Source of the DNA: G963667675 sp963667675
Lineage (GTDB): Bacteria > Chloroflexota > Dehalococcoidia > Lucifugimonadales > UBA3495
Direction: 5' to 3'
Length of the DNA stretch: 64,000 nucleotides
Assembly (NCBI GenBank): GCA_963667675.1
Contig: OY763929.1
Location: 2,356,001-2,420,000 of the forward strand
Positions 52,408 to 61,473 of the stretch are shown here, piece after piece. Made by a program: the position numbers and the translations under genes. Each line of letters opens with the position of its first letter. The stretch's first letter is position 1. Under the pieces are notes generated by a model. That model ran no database searches, was not told where the DNA came from, and saw nothing but the letters and a program-made list of their open reading frames with translations.

Positions 52408-53391
52408 TTGGCGGTCAAGACGGTAATCGAAGCGGTGCGGGAAGCCATCCAGGAAGAGATGCGGCGGGACTCCAGCGTCTTTGTCATGGGTGAGGACGTA
52501 GGTCGCCGCGGAGGCGTGTTTCTGGCAACTCAGGGCCTTCTTGAAGAGTTCGGGGAGACTAGGGTCGTCGACACACCCTTGGCGGAGGCGTCCATAGTGG
52601 GCATGGCTCTTGGAGCCGCATTCAGAGGGATGCGCCCAATCCCCGAGATACAGTTCTCCGACTTCATGTGGCCCGCGGCCAATCAATTGATCGGAGAAGC
52701 CGCCCGTGTTTGCTACGGCACTCATGGGCAGGTTCAGGCGCCCCTAGTCGTCCGCATACCCTACGGCGGCGGCATTAGGGGCGGTCTGTTCCACTCGCAG
52801 AACGTGGAGAGTTACTTCTTTCACACTCCGGGGCTGAAGGTGGTCACCCCCGCAACACCCTACGATGCCAAGGGGCTGCTCAAGTCTTCGATCAGGGACA
52901 ACAACCCGGTGGTCTTCCTGGAACACAAGAAGACCTACCGGTTAGTGCGCGGCGAGGTCCCGGAAGACGAATATACGGTCCCCATTGGGGTAGCCGACGT
53001 GAAGCGGCGGGGGGAAAGCCTCACCGTGGTTAGCTACGGGTTAATGCTCCACTACTGCCTGGAGGCGGCGCAACACCTGGCGCAAGAAGACATCGACGTG
53101 GAGGTCGTAGACCTTCGTACCTTGACGCCTTTAGATACTTCGACGGTGCTGGACTCCGTGAAGAAGACCGGCAAGCTGCTCGTCGTCCACGAAGACAACA
53201 TCACCGGGGGAGTTGGAGCCGAGATTTCGGCCCTGGCCGCCGAGCACGCCTTTGACCACCTCGACGGTCCCATTATTCGCCTCTGCGGTCCCGACGTACC
53301 CACGATGCCCTTCGCCCAGAACCTTGAAGACGCCTACATGCCCAACACCGAGAAGATCGCTCACGCTATGCGGAAGCTGGCGCAATACTAA
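52408..53391 (+). CDS. 2-oxoacid dehydrogenase E1 component beta subunit
   Basis: A 327-residue transketolase-like E1beta. TTG 52408 is the start, with GAGGT upstream. Pattern: VFVMGEDVGRRGGVFLATQGL, RVVDTPLAEASIVGMALGAA, ALVVRIPYGGGIRGGLFHSQ and VVDLRTLTPLDTSTVLDSVKKTGKLLVVHED. It forms the alpha2beta2 E1 with the preceding product. Confidence 0.94.
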   Translation: MAVKTVIEAVREAIQEEMRRDSSVFVMGEDVGRRGGVFLATQGLLEEFGETRVVDTPLAEASIVGMALGAAFRGMRPIPEIQFSDFMWPAANQLIGEAARVCYGTHGQVQAPLVVRIPYGGGIRGGLFHSQNVESYFFHTPGLKVVTPATPYDAKGLLKSSIRDNNPVVFLEHKKTYRLVRGEVPEDEYTVPIGVADVKRRGESLTVVSYGLMLHYCLEAAQHLAQEDIDVEVVDLRTLTPLDTSTVLDSVKKTGKLLVVHEDNITGGVGAEISALAAEHAFDHLDGPIIRLCGPDVPTMPFAQNLEDAYMPNTEKIAHAMRKLAQY

Positions 53392-53406
53392 GGGGAGTTT
53401 GGGGAC

Positions 53407-54690
53407 TTGGCGGTAATCATACGGCTTCCCCACGTCGGCGAGTCCGTTGTCGAAGGGACTATAGGCGAGTGGCTAAAGCAGCCCGGCGACACCGTTGAAC
53501 GCTACGACCCCCTGGTCGAGGTAATCACCGACAAAGTAACCATGGAGGTCCCTTCTCCGGTGGGAGGGACCCTGCTCAAGGTGCTGGCCCAAGAGGGGGA
53601 GACCTTACCCATGGGGGCGCCCATCGCGGAAATGGAGACCGACGAGGACCTCCCGGAAGACTCTCCGCCGCCGGAACCCGCCGTCATTGCAGACTATGGC
53701 CAATCTAACGAGCAGCCCGGCACCATCGGATACCTGGTAAAGGACGTGGCGCCGGTGGGCCCCACCGGGGGAGGACCCGACCCTGCTCAGACTTTAACCC
53801 CTGACTCCGAGACACCGGTTGGCGGGCCCCGTTTGTCGCCCGCCGTACGCAGGTTGCTGCGGGAACACGGCGTGGACCCAAGCCGGATTACGGGCACCGG
53901 CATGGGCGGCCGAATTACCCGGGAAGACGTGTTGCAGCACCTGGAATCGCATCCGGCAGCAGCCGCCCCGGCCTCCGGGGACGCTGCGGACCAGGACGAG
54001 GAACATCTGCCGCTGACCCCGGTGCGTCGGATGATCGCCGACGCCATGGTCCGCAGCGCGAGTCAAATCCCCCACGCATGGAGCACGGTGGAGGCGGATG
54101 TCAGCGGCCTGGTGGCTTTAAGGGCGGAGTCTCGGGCCTCATTCGAGGGGCGAGAGGGGGTTGAACTTACCTACCTGCCCTTCTTCATCAAAGCCGTGGC
54201 GGAGGCCCTGGCGGAACACCCTACCCTCAATGCCTCATGGGGAGGCGACAAGATCATCTTGAAGAAGAAGATCAACATCGGCATCGCTGTGGCAGCCCCC
54301 CAGGGGCTGGTCGTTCCGGTGATTCACGATGCAGACAAGCTGAGCGTCCCAGAACTGGCGCGGGCCGCCCAAGACCTGACTGGGCGAGCCAGGCAAAACA
54401 AGCTGACGCTTAACGACGTTCAGCGAGGCACCTTTACGCTTAACAACACCGGGGCCTTGGGGTCGATTAGTTCCCAGCCGATCATCAACTATCCGCAAGC
54501 GGCGATCTTAACCACTGAGGCCATAGAGAAGCGGGCGGTGGTGCGGGAAGATGCCATTGTGATTCGTTCGATGATGAACCTCTGCCTGTCCTTCGACCAT
54601 CGCATCAACGACGGCGCCGAGGCCGGCAGTTTCTTGCAGGCGGTCAAGGGCAAACTGGAAGGCTTAAGCCCCGGTGTCCCTCTCAACTAA
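53407..54690 (+). CDS. dihydrolipoamide acyltransferase (E2)
   Basis: A 427-residue E2. The lipoyl domain has K43 in EVITDKVTMEVPSP, a Pro-rich linker follows, then the E1/E3-binding segment LSPAVRRLLREHGVDPSRITGTGMGGRITREDVLQHL, and the catalytic domain ends LSFDHRINDGAEAGSFLQ with the HRxxDG catalytic His. TTG 53407 is the start, 15 bases behind the E1beta stop. The E2 family is of the branched-chain/lipoate type common in these bacteria. Confidence 0.94.
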   Translation: MAVIIRLPHVGESVVEGTIGEWLKQPGDTVERYDPLVEVITDKVTMEVPSPVGGTLLKVLAQEGETLPMGAPIAEMETDEDLPEDSPPPEPAVIADYGQSNEQPGTIGYLVKDVAPVGPTGGGPDPAQTLTPDSETPVGGPRLSPAVRRLLREHGVDPSRITGTGMGGRITREDVLQHLESHPAAAAPASGDAADQDEEHLPLTPVRRMIADAMVRSASQIPHAWSTVEADVSGLVALRAESRASFEGREGVELTYLPFFIKAVAEALAEHPTLNASWGGDKIILKKKINIGIAVAAPQGLVVPVIHDADKLSVPELARAAQDLTGRARQNKLTLNDVQRGTFTLNNTGALGSISSQPIINYPQAAILTTEAIEKRAVVREDAIVIRSMMNLCLSFDHRINDGAEAGSFLQAVKGKLEGLSPGVPLN

Positions 54691-55369
54691 GCCTTCGGCA
54701 GTAGCCTCCACGCGTTGCCATGCTGCGGCCTTGGGCACGGTCGGTTACGAGTGGGCCTGGGATCTCCAACGTCGGCTGGCCAATCAGATCAGCGAAGGAA
54801 CGCGGCCTAACACTTTGCTCCTTCTGGAGCATCATACCGTCTATACCAAAGGTCGCTTGGGCCGTCCCGATCACCTCTTGCTGGACTCTGCGGAACTGGC
54901 AGCCAGGGGAATAGGCTTCCACGAGACCGACCGGGGCGGCCAGATCACCTTCCACGGTCCGGGGCAACTGGTGGCCTATCCGGTGGTAGACCTGCGCCAG
55001 TGGGGAGGTCCCCTGAAGTATGTCCGCACCTTGGAACGGGTTATCATCGCCACCCTGAAGGACTTTGGGATAAACGCGGAGGCGGTTGAGGGACTGACCG
55101 GTGTGTGGGCAGAGAGCGCCAAAGTCGCCGCCATCGGCGTGAAAATCAGTCGCGGCGTCGCCTATCACGGTCTTTCCATCAACGTCAACACCGATCTCTC
55201 ATACTACGACCACATCGTTCCGTGCGGCATAGACGACCGGCCGGTGACCTCCATGGCCCAACTCCTCGGGCAACCGGTCGACATGGAAGAAGTCCAGTAC
55301 AGCTTGGTGTACCACTTTGGCCGCGGCATGGGCTTCACGATGGAGGAGACAGATGCCCATTTCGGATAA
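54674..55369 (+). CDS. lipB: lipoyl(octanoyl) transferase
   Basis: A 231-residue enzyme that transfers octanoate from acyl carrier protein to the lipoyl domain of E2 as the first step of lipoate making. The start (GTG 54674) lies within the end of the E2 gene, a translational overlap of 17 bases. Motifs are RGGQITFHGPGQLVAYPVVDLR, AKVAAIGVKISRGVAYHGLSIN with the catalytic Lys, and the PCGI with the catalytic Cys. lipA is not in the window. Confidence 0.94.
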   Translation: MSLSTKPSAVASTRCHAAALGTVGYEWAWDLQRRLANQISEGTRPNTLLLLEHHTVYTKGRLGRPDHLLLDSAELAARGIGFHETDRGGQITFHGPGQLVAYPVVDLRQWGGPLKYVRTLERVIIATLKDFGINAEAVEGLTGVWAESAKVAAIGVKISRGVAYHGLSINVNTDLSYYDHIVPCGIDDRPVTSMAQLLGQPVDMEEVQYSLVYHFGRGMGFTMEETDAHFG

Positions 55370-56537
55370 GGTCGGCAGGTTTGTGAAAGAGGGCGGGTGG
55401 ATCCGGCGGATGTTCGAGACCGGCGTCAGCTTGAAACTTCAGCACGGCGAGGACAACGTGTTCGACTTGTCCCTTGGCAACCCGGTGGTCGAACCGCCCG
55501 ATGAGTTTCGCCGGGAGTTGCTGAGGTTGGCGCAGAACCCGGTGGCCGGAATGCACCGCTACATGCCCAACGCCGGCTATCTCGAGACTCGCCAAGCGGT
55601 GGCCGACGGCCTGGCAGCGGAGACCGGCCTGCCCTTTGGCCCCGGCCACATAGTTATGACTTGCGGAGCGGCGGCGGCGCTGAACGTGGTGCTGAAGACC
55701 ATCCTCAATCCGGGCCAAGAGGTGATCATACTCTCTCCGTACTTCGTGGAGTACGTCTACTACGTGGACAATCACGGCGGCTCGACCGTCACTGTCCCCA
55801 CCACGTCGGACTTCCAGCTAGACCTGGAGGCCATCGAGGCGGCTGTAACCCCCAAGACGCGGGCCTTGATTATCAACTCGCCCAACAATCCTTCCGGGGC
55901 GGTCTACCCGGCCGAGGCCATCGGGGAGTTGGGGGACCTGTTGGACCGGAAGCAGCGGGAATATGGGGGAGAGATTCTGATTATCAGCGACGAGCCTTAC
56001 CGGCGGATAATCTACGACGGGCTCGAGTATCCCCAGGTGTTTCCTCACTACCGCAACACGGTGGTGGTCCATTCCCACGCCAAGGACCTGGCGCTGCCGG
56101 GGGAGCGGATTGGGTACATTGCCATCAATCCCGACTACCCTGGAGCGGAAGAGTTGGCCGACGGCCTTACCTTCTGCAACCGGAGCCTGGGGTTCGTCAA
56201 CGCTCCGGCACTGATGCAGCACGTGGTCCGGGCCTTGCAGGGAGTGAGCGTGGACGCCGGGGAGTACCAGCGCAAGCGCGACTATCTCTACTCCCACCTG
56301 ACCGAGTTGGGGTACTCGGTGAACAAGCCCCAGGGGGCCTTCTACTTGTTCCCCAAGTCACCGCTGGACGATGACGCCGCCTTCGTGGAAGCGTTGCAGG
56401 AATGGAACGTGCTCACCGTGCCCGGCCGGGGGTTCGGCGCGCCGGGCTATTTCCGCATCTCCTACTGCGTCGAGGACCGGGTAATCGAAGGCTCGTTGGA
56501 AGGCTTTGCCCGGGCCGCAGAGCGGTTCGGCCTGTAG
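55353..56537 (+). CDS. PLP-dependent class I/II aminotransferase
   Basis: A 394-residue aminotransferase. Start at ATG 55353 is supported by GGAGG nine bases upstream; an earlier in-frame ATG lies in lipB. The PLP lysine is K244 in SHAKDLALPGERIGY, and the NSPNNPSGAVY region, ISDEPYRR and YFRISYC are aspartate-aminotransferase-like marks. It overlaps lipB by 17 bases, making it the last gene of the dehydrogenase operon, which suggests conversion of an amino acid to the 2-oxo acid that the complex then oxidises. Confidence 0.9.
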   Translation: MPISDKVGRFVKEGGWIRRMFETGVSLKLQHGEDNVFDLSLGNPVVEPPDEFRRELLRLAQNPVAGMHRYMPNAGYLETRQAVADGLAAETGLPFGPGHIVMTCGAAAALNVVLKTILNPGQEVIILSPYFVEYVYYVDNHGGSTVTVPTTSDFQLDLEAIEAAVTPKTRALIINSPNNPSGAVYPAEAIGELGDLLDRKQREYGGEILIISDEPYRRIIYDGLEYPQVFPHYRNTVVVHSHAKDLALPGERIGYIAINPDYPGAEELADGLTFCNRSLGFVNAPALMQHVVRALQGVSVDAGEYQRKRDYLYSHLTELGYSVNKPQGAFYLFPKSPLDDDAAFVEALQEWNVLTVPGRGFGAPGYFRISYCVEDRVIEGSLEGFARAAERFGL

Positions 56538-56561
56538 CGGGGCTGTCGATAAAAGAGCATA

Positions 56562-57383
56562 TCAGTTTCTAATCAGCATGCCCGGCTGGCAACTGCGGCA
56601 ATAGCTGGTTATGCGCTGGTTGGCGGTGAGTTCGCTGATGTTGCCGCCGCAGTTGGGGCAGGGCTGGCCGCCTTTGCGGTGGACCTTCAAGAAGTCCCTG
56701 ACCTTCAGGTGGATGTCGTCGCCCATGCGTTCTCGAAGCACGGCAATGGCTTCTTCCACGGTGGCGCGGCAGTGCTTATGCAGCCTGCGCAGTTCTTGTT
56801 CGTCCAGGGACCCGGCCTTGCGGAATGGGGAAATGCCGGCGGCGAAGAGTATCTCGTCGGAATAGGCGTTGCCGATACCGGAGACAAAGGCGCCCCTGGT
56901 CAGGACTCCCTTGATTTCACCGCGGAATGGGCGCAGCCGCTGCTGAAACTCCTCGAAGGGAATTTCGTCCAGCACGTCGGGGCCCTGTCGGGAAAGGCCC
57001 AGAGCTTCCGGCATTTGTTCCCAGGTGGCGTAGTAGAGCTTGCCCATCTGGCGGTCGTCCAAGTACCGGAGTTCCAGGTCGCCGCTGAGGGCGATGGACA
57101 GGCAGGTCTTCTTCAGGACGCGCTGGCCGGGTCCACAGAGTTGGAGGGCTCCGGTCAGCATGGGGTTGACCGCCAGCCAGCGGTCGCCAGACAGTTCCAG
57201 CAACAGGAATTTGCCCTTGCGGTGGACCTCCAGGAGCGCCCTGCCGCTCGCGTCGTCGGGGACGCTTCCGGTCAGCCATCTGACGACGGTGGGTTTCAAC
57301 ACCCGGAGCGACTCGACGGTCCTGCCGCGGGCTTCCCGGTTGAGGAACTCCTTGATTACCTCGAGGTCGGGGGCTTCAGGCAC
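56562..57383 (-). CDS. mutM: formamidopyrimidine-DNA glycosylase family protein
   Basis: A 273-residue base-excision-repair glycosylase. The N-terminus is PEAPDLEVIKEFLN with P1-E2 as the catalytic pair, the beta-hairpin Lys in EVHRKGKFLLLEL, the H2TH helices with GAFVSGIGNAYSDEILFAAGISP, and the C-terminal zinc finger CPNCGGN ... YCRSCQPG. It removes 8-oxoguanine or related lesions. The next 700 bases after its start carry repeats, and no gene before the tRNAs. Confidence 0.92.
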   Translation of the reverse strand: MPEAPDLEVIKEFLNREARGRTVESLRVLKPTVVRWLTGSVPDDASGRALLEVHRKGKFLLLELSGDRWLAVNPMLTGALQLCGPGQRVLKKTCLSIALSGDLELRYLDDRQMGKLYYATWEQMPEALGLSRQGPDVLDEIPFEEFQQRLRPFRGEIKGVLTRGAFVSGIGNAYSDEILFAAGISPFRKAGSLDEQELRRLHKHCRATVEEAIAVLRERMGDDIHLKVRDFLKVHRKGGQPCPNCGGNISELTANQRITSYCRSCQPGMLIRN

Positions 57384-57500
57384 AGCCGAGCCTCACAGGG
57401 AAAAGATTGATTCCCCCACCATTTCCGCTCACTTTCGCTCATTTCCGCTCACTTGCGGGAGGAGGTCCGGCACGGCGTCAATTGAGGCATTTTCTGTGAG

Positions 57501-57530
57501 TTGGGACATCCTGGGACATTTAGGGACATT
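57501..57530. repeat. three 10-base direct repeats (iteron-like), copy 2
   Basis: TTGGGACATC, CTGGGACATT, TAGGGACATT. Reverse complement of the element at 43946-43975 with three mismatches in 30 bases. Nearby at 57419-57455 are further GCGGAAATGAGCG-type repeats in reverse that match 43782-43803. Confidence 0.75.
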
Positions 57531-57881
57531 CCAGGTTGGACTGGTTGGGGGCCAAAAATTTTACCTCCGTTCCACTGGGTTCCATTTCGTTCCGTTTCCA
57601 TGCGCCGGTCTTGTGATCGGGTGGCCTGCCGCCAAGGGCCTGCCGTCGGGCTGCGGCCAACATGGTTTCAGCATACGGACTGGGTTAGGGGCGCGTCAAT
57701 GGCCAAGTGTCAGTAGCTGGGGCGGCTAGGCGGTTTGCGGGGACGGGACAGTCCCGTACCGGAGACCTTTGGCGTAACTCCCCGTCATTCCGAGGGCATC
57801 GAGGAATCTCAGATCTTATGGTGGATGCCAGCTAAGCCCTTCGACAAGCTCAGGACAGGCCCTTTGAGAGCCTCAGGACAG

Positions 57882-57909
57882 GCCCTTCGATTTCCCTCAG
57901 GGTGAACGG
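57882..57909. repeat. 28-base dispersed repeat, copy 2
   Basis: Exact reverse complement of 38116-38143. It lies in a run of CCCTTCGACAAGCTCAGGAC-like sequences (57838-57900) in the 57384-58091 gap, which holds several such short repeats and no gene. Confidence 0.8.
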
Positions 57910-58091
57910 ACAGACTAGGCCGAACCTATGCAATGGGCTTGGTGAGGGGGGATGACGGTTATGCAAAGGTCTCTACCGGCGTGTAATTCGGCTTGACAGT
58001 GACCGGACGCCAGATTTACGATGCCTATGGGACGGCCTATGCCAGTGTGCCTGTCAATGGATCGGCGCCGGCCTGCCCGCAGAGGATACTT

Positions 58092-58167
58092 GGGGATATA
58101 GCTCAGCTGGGAGAGCGCGGCGTTCGCAATGCCGAGGCCGAGGGTTCGAATCCCTCTATCTCCACCA
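58092..58167 (+). tRNA. tRNA-Ala (CGC)
   Basis: 76 bases with a complete cloverleaf. The acceptor GGGGATA pairs with TATCTCC (one G-T pair), the anticodon loop is TTCGCAA with CGC at positions 34-36, the T loop is TTCGAAT, and the CCA end is encoded. Four bases separate it from the next tRNA. Confidence 0.95.
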
Positions 58168-58171
58168 ACCA

Positions 58172-58247
58172 GCCCCTGTAGCTCAGAGGACAGAGCGGCG
58201 GCGTCCTAAGTCGCGCGTCGGGGGTTCGAGTCCCTCCAGGGGTACCA
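58172..58247 (+). tRNA. tRNA-Arg (CCT)
   Basis: 76 bases; acceptor GCCCCTG with CAGGGGT, anticodon loop GTCCTAA with CCT, T loop TTCGAGT, encoded CCA. The next gene cassette starts about 90 bases after it, a common site for mobile-element insertion. Confidence 0.95.
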
Positions 58248-58337
58248 ATTTACAAGTGTCAGTGGTACTTACTAACGCCATTAGAAAAGCCATGGAATGG
58301 AAGTGCTTCACGCGCAACGCGATAGAGGATGTCATCC

Positions 58338-58631
58338 ATGATAGAGCCAAAGGATAACTGGGAAAGGAACATAGAAGCGCTGGAAAAGGCACAACAGCAT
58401 TTCAGGGATTTGAAGCGTGTGCTGGTTGACGAACACGAGACCCTCCGCCCAGGCCAAAACCTAGAGAACATCTTGAAGCTCGACCTTCCAGGAGCACTTT
58501 TCCAGATGGTCCAAAGTAACCAGGTGGCACCCTATGCATTATTGGTAGATGTACTAGCCCGCCAGGTCGAGTTCAATCAAACGGTAATCGCAATGCTCAC
58601 CGACCTTGACCATCGGAAGAAAGAGGATTGA
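58338..58631 (+). CDS. small helical protein of unknown function
   Basis: A 97-residue acidic, all-helical protein (EPKDNWERNIEALEKAQQHF, then LENILKLDLPGALFQMVQSN). ATG 58338 is chosen because GAGGA lies nine bases upstream; an ATG three codons earlier has no room for a ribosome-binding site. The C-terminus ends HRKKED. Its stop overlaps the next start (TTGA, 58628-58631), so it is coupled to the coiled-coil membrane protein. I do not recognise the family. Confidence 0.6.
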   Translation: MIEPKDNWERNIEALEKAQQHFRDLKRVLVDEHETLRPGQNLENILKLDLPGALFQMVQSNQVAPYALLVDVLARQVEFNQTVIAMLTDLDHRKKED

Positions 58632-59011
58632 TAGTGAGCGCGGGAGAGAATACGGCTACCATCGAGGAACGGGTTAGTTACGTCGAGGGAAGAATGGACT
58701 CCTTGGCGACCAAGGAAGACTTGGCCGATTTGAAAGGCGAGTTGAAGGACGAGATGGCCACCTTGAGGGGCGCGTTGAAGGGCGAGGCGGCCTCTTTGAG
58801 GAGCGAGTTGATGGGCGGGATGGCCTCTCTGAGGGGCGAGTTGATGGGCGAGGCGGCCTCTTTGAGGAGCGAGTTGAAGGGCGGGATGGCCTCTCTGAGG
58901 GGCGATATAGTGGCCGCTATTGCCACGGCGGAAGTAAGAATCACTAGGTGGATAGTTGGCTCGATGATAGCCTCGGTAGCCGTCATATCGGCTATCGCCA
59001 TCGCAATATAG
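58628..59011 (+). CDS. coiled-coil protein with C-terminal membrane segment
   Basis: A 127-residue protein. An acidic N-terminus (NTATIEERVSYVEGRMDSLATKEDLADLKGELKD) is followed by about three 22-residue coiled-coil repeats of the form GEAASLRSELMGGMASLRGE, then a hydrophobic C-terminal helix (RWIVGSMIASVAVISAIAIAI) that likely spans the membrane. The repeat is also clear at DNA level as a 66-base unit in 58780-58910, so its copy number may vary. Start TTG 58628 or GTG 58634. It resembles phage tail-fibre or DUF1640-like coiled coils; role unknown. Confidence 0.6.
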   Translation: MIVSAGENTATIEERVSYVEGRMDSLATKEDLADLKGELKDEMATLRGALKGEAASLRSELMGGMASLRGELMGEAASLRSELKGGMASLRGDIVAAIATAEVRITRWIVGSMIASVAVISAIAIAI

Positions 59012-59071
59012 ACCCTCTACGAGTCGGCGTTATTCAGAACATCTACTAGCCCAGGACTATACCAAATAGCC

Positions 59072-60535
59072 ATGGCCGCGCCCAACTTCGCTGACAAGAC
59101 AATCTGGGTCGGGGATAACCTGTACGTGCTCCGAGGCATGAACAGCGAGTGCGTAGACCTTATCTATCTGGACCCGCCGTTCAACTCCAACCAGGATTAC
59201 GCCGCGCCTGTGGGCAGCAAGGCGGCTGGAGCGGCGTTCAAGGACACTTGGGAGTTGTCCGAAGAAGACGACGCATGGCTGACTACTATTGCCGAGTCCT
59301 GGCCAGCCGTTGCCGCAGTCATACAGACAGCCAGAGCCACCCGCGGCAAGGGGATGCAGTCCTACTTGACCATGATGGCCATTCGCTTGATCGAAATGCG
59401 GCGAGTACTCAAATCCACGGGGAGTATCTATCTGCATTGTGACGACGCTGCGGGTCATTACCTGAAGCTGCTTATGGACGCGGTTTTTGGCTCCAATCGT
59501 TTCTACACGGCCATCACCTGGAAACGCACTTCAGCCCACAACGACCGGATGTTCGGTGACGAGTCCGCGATGATCCTCATGTACGGCGGAGATAAACAGA
59601 ACCCGGATGCCGTCCGCGTCGGCCTCAACGAGAAGCACCTGTCATCCAAGTACACCTACTACGACGACAGGGGCCGCTATCTCACAGACAACCTTACAGG
59701 CCCAGGGGTAAGTGGTGGTGAATCAGGAGAGCCGTGGCGGAGCTTCGACCCAGGCAGTTCCGGGCGCTGTTGGTCCGTGCCGAAGACTGGCAAGTATGCC
59801 CGTTATCTCAACGAAGTCCTGCTCCCCGGCTATCTTAGCATTGAGGGTGTCCATGCACGCCTTGACGCGCTGGATGAAGCAGGAATGATTCACTATTCAT
59901 CCAGAGGCGGTATGCCTAGACTGAAACGCTATTTGCTGCCGGATGCCGGTCAACTCCCCGGCAACATCTGGACAGACATCAATCCGGTGAATTCCCAGGC
60001 AAAGGAGAACACAGGCTATCCGACGCAAAAGCCTATAGCCCTCTTGGAACGAATTATCCAGGCCAGCAGCAACGAAGGCGATTTGGTTTTCGACCCTTTC
60101 TGTGGTTGCGCTACGACCTGCGTAGCCGCAGACCGACTAGGGCGCAGGTGGGTCGGGATAGACCTATCGCCAAAGACTGTTGACTTGGTTGCTGACAGAC
60201 TCCATGAGGTCATGGGAGGCCTGTTCTATCACGGCTATGTGACGGCACGCTCTGACATTCCCCGGCGTACTGACTTAGGCAAGCTGCCTCCCTATCAAAG
60301 CCACAAGCCAACTCTCTACGGCGAGCAAGGCGGCAATTGCGCCGGTTGCGGGACACACTTCCTCCTTGGGCCCCTGTTGGAAGTGGACCACATCATACCT
60401 AAGTCCAAGGGCGGCACCGACCACAAAGAGAACCTGCAACTGCTATGCACGGGTTGCAACAAGATGAAGGGGGACAGGCCCCAGGAATACCTGATGGCCC
60501 GCCTCAACAATCAGCCCGTTTGGGCAACAAAGTAG
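59072..60535 (+). CDS. DNA methyltransferase fused to an HNH endonuclease domain
   Basis: A 487-residue fusion. Residues 1-390 form a beta-class N6/N4 DNA methyltransferase: catalytic DPPF at 34-37, followed only near residue 341 by the SAM-binding DPFCGCATT, the motif order of the beta class. It also has KENTGYPTQKPIALLERII before that. Residues 415-475 form an HNH nuclease with two zinc pairs, C423-x2-C426 and C459-x2-C462, and VDHIIPKSKGGTDHKENL with H440 and N454. One chain could therefore both modify and cut. Two small genes come just before it, and a tRNA-Arg lies upstream. Confidence 0.88.
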   Translation: MAAPNFADKTIWVGDNLYVLRGMNSECVDLIYLDPPFNSNQDYAAPVGSKAAGAAFKDTWELSEEDDAWLTTIAESWPAVAAVIQTARATRGKGMQSYLTMMAIRLIEMRRVLKSTGSIYLHCDDAAGHYLKLLMDAVFGSNRFYTAITWKRTSAHNDRMFGDESAMILMYGGDKQNPDAVRVGLNEKHLSSKYTYYDDRGRYLTDNLTGPGVSGGESGEPWRSFDPGSSGRCWSVPKTGKYARYLNEVLLPGYLSIEGVHARLDALDEAGMIHYSSRGGMPRLKRYLLPDAGQLPGNIWTDINPVNSQAKENTGYPTQKPIALLERIIQASSNEGDLVFDPFCGCATTCVAADRLGRRWVGIDLSPKTVDLVADRLHEVMGGLFYHGYVTARSDIPRRTDLGKLPPYQSHKPTLYGEQGGNCAGCGTHFLLGPLLEVDHIIPKSKGGTDHKENLQLLCTGCNKMKGDRPQEYLMARLNNQPVWATK

Positions 60536-60613
60536 CAAAGTCTTTAGGCAGGGAATCTCCTTAAGGGGTACCTGGGCTTTTAAGCCACTTGTGTAAAGAG
60601 AAGGAGGCATGGC

Positions 60614-61321
60614 ATGGACGGGCGTTATCCCACGGGGCTGCTGATGGCCTTCACCAGCCTGACGGACCAGGCAAAAGCGGACGATTTCAACTACTGGTAC
60701 AACCATATCCACATTCCCGACGTTACCGAGGCGGGCGTATTCCACCACGCGGTGCGCTTCGAGAACACCAATCCCGACTCGACGCTAGGCCGGTTTATCG
60801 CCATCTACGAGACGACCTTGGAGGATGCGTCCCAGGCCATGCCAACCCACCTGGAGGCCGAATCCAAGCTGGGTGGCCGGGAGTTCCAGCAGGACCGGCG
60901 TCCGTACCAGGATGACGGGACCACTCCCCTGGCCAAGGGCATGGGATGGGGGATATTCAAGAGGCGGGGCGGCGAGTTCGTAGCCGCGACCAAACCGGCC
61001 CGGGGGGTCTTAATCGTATTCACCAACTGCACAGACGAGGCCAGGCGCGAAGAGTTCAACCGGTGGTACGAGGACATCCACATACCGGACATTTTGGGCA
61101 CCGGGGCCTTTCACGCCGCCTACAGGTACGAGAGCGTGGAGCTATCCGACTTAACGGCGCGATATTTGGCCATCTACGAGACGGACAATCCCGACCCGGC
61201 CAAGGCGCAGGCGGAGATTGCCAAGGTGAGGCCCGAGTGGCACCGGCGGGGCCGCTCGTTCGACGGCACGGAGCTGGTGTCGGCGCTGACCGCCCGGCGT
61301 ATTTGGCCTGCGGCGGGTTAG
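60614..61321 (+). CDS. EthD-like dimeric alpha/beta-barrel protein, two repeats
   Basis: A 235-residue protein formed of two related modules, each starting with a strand and a WYNHIHIPDVT or WYEDIHIPDIL signature, then GRFIAIYETT or ARYLAIYETD. The NHIHIPD motif, with Glu/Asp near the entry of the barrel, matches EthD/ABM-like domains found with monooxygenases and small-molecule degradation genes. The tandem copy arrangement builds an internal pseudo-dimer. Reaction unknown. Confidence 0.75.
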   Translation: MDGRYPTGLLMAFTSLTDQAKADDFNYWYNHIHIPDVTEAGVFHHAVRFENTNPDSTLGRFIAIYETTLEDASQAMPTHLEAESKLGGREFQQDRRPYQDDGTTPLAKGMGWGIFKRRGGEFVAATKPARGVLIVFTNCTDEARREEFNRWYEDIHIPDILGTGAFHAAYRYESVELSDLTARYLAIYETDNPDPAKAQAEIAKVRPEWHRRGRSFDGTELVSALTARRIWPAAG

Positions 61322-61473
61322 GGGCGGGGGTTGCGCGGGCCGGACGGACAGCCTGGGCCGGACCTACGCTACGGTCTTGGCGTTGGGTTTGGGCGACGGA
61401 CATGACGGGGGTTGGGGGGAATGATTGGTTGGGGGCGGTGGATTTGAGATTTCTCGGCTGCGCTCGAAATGAC

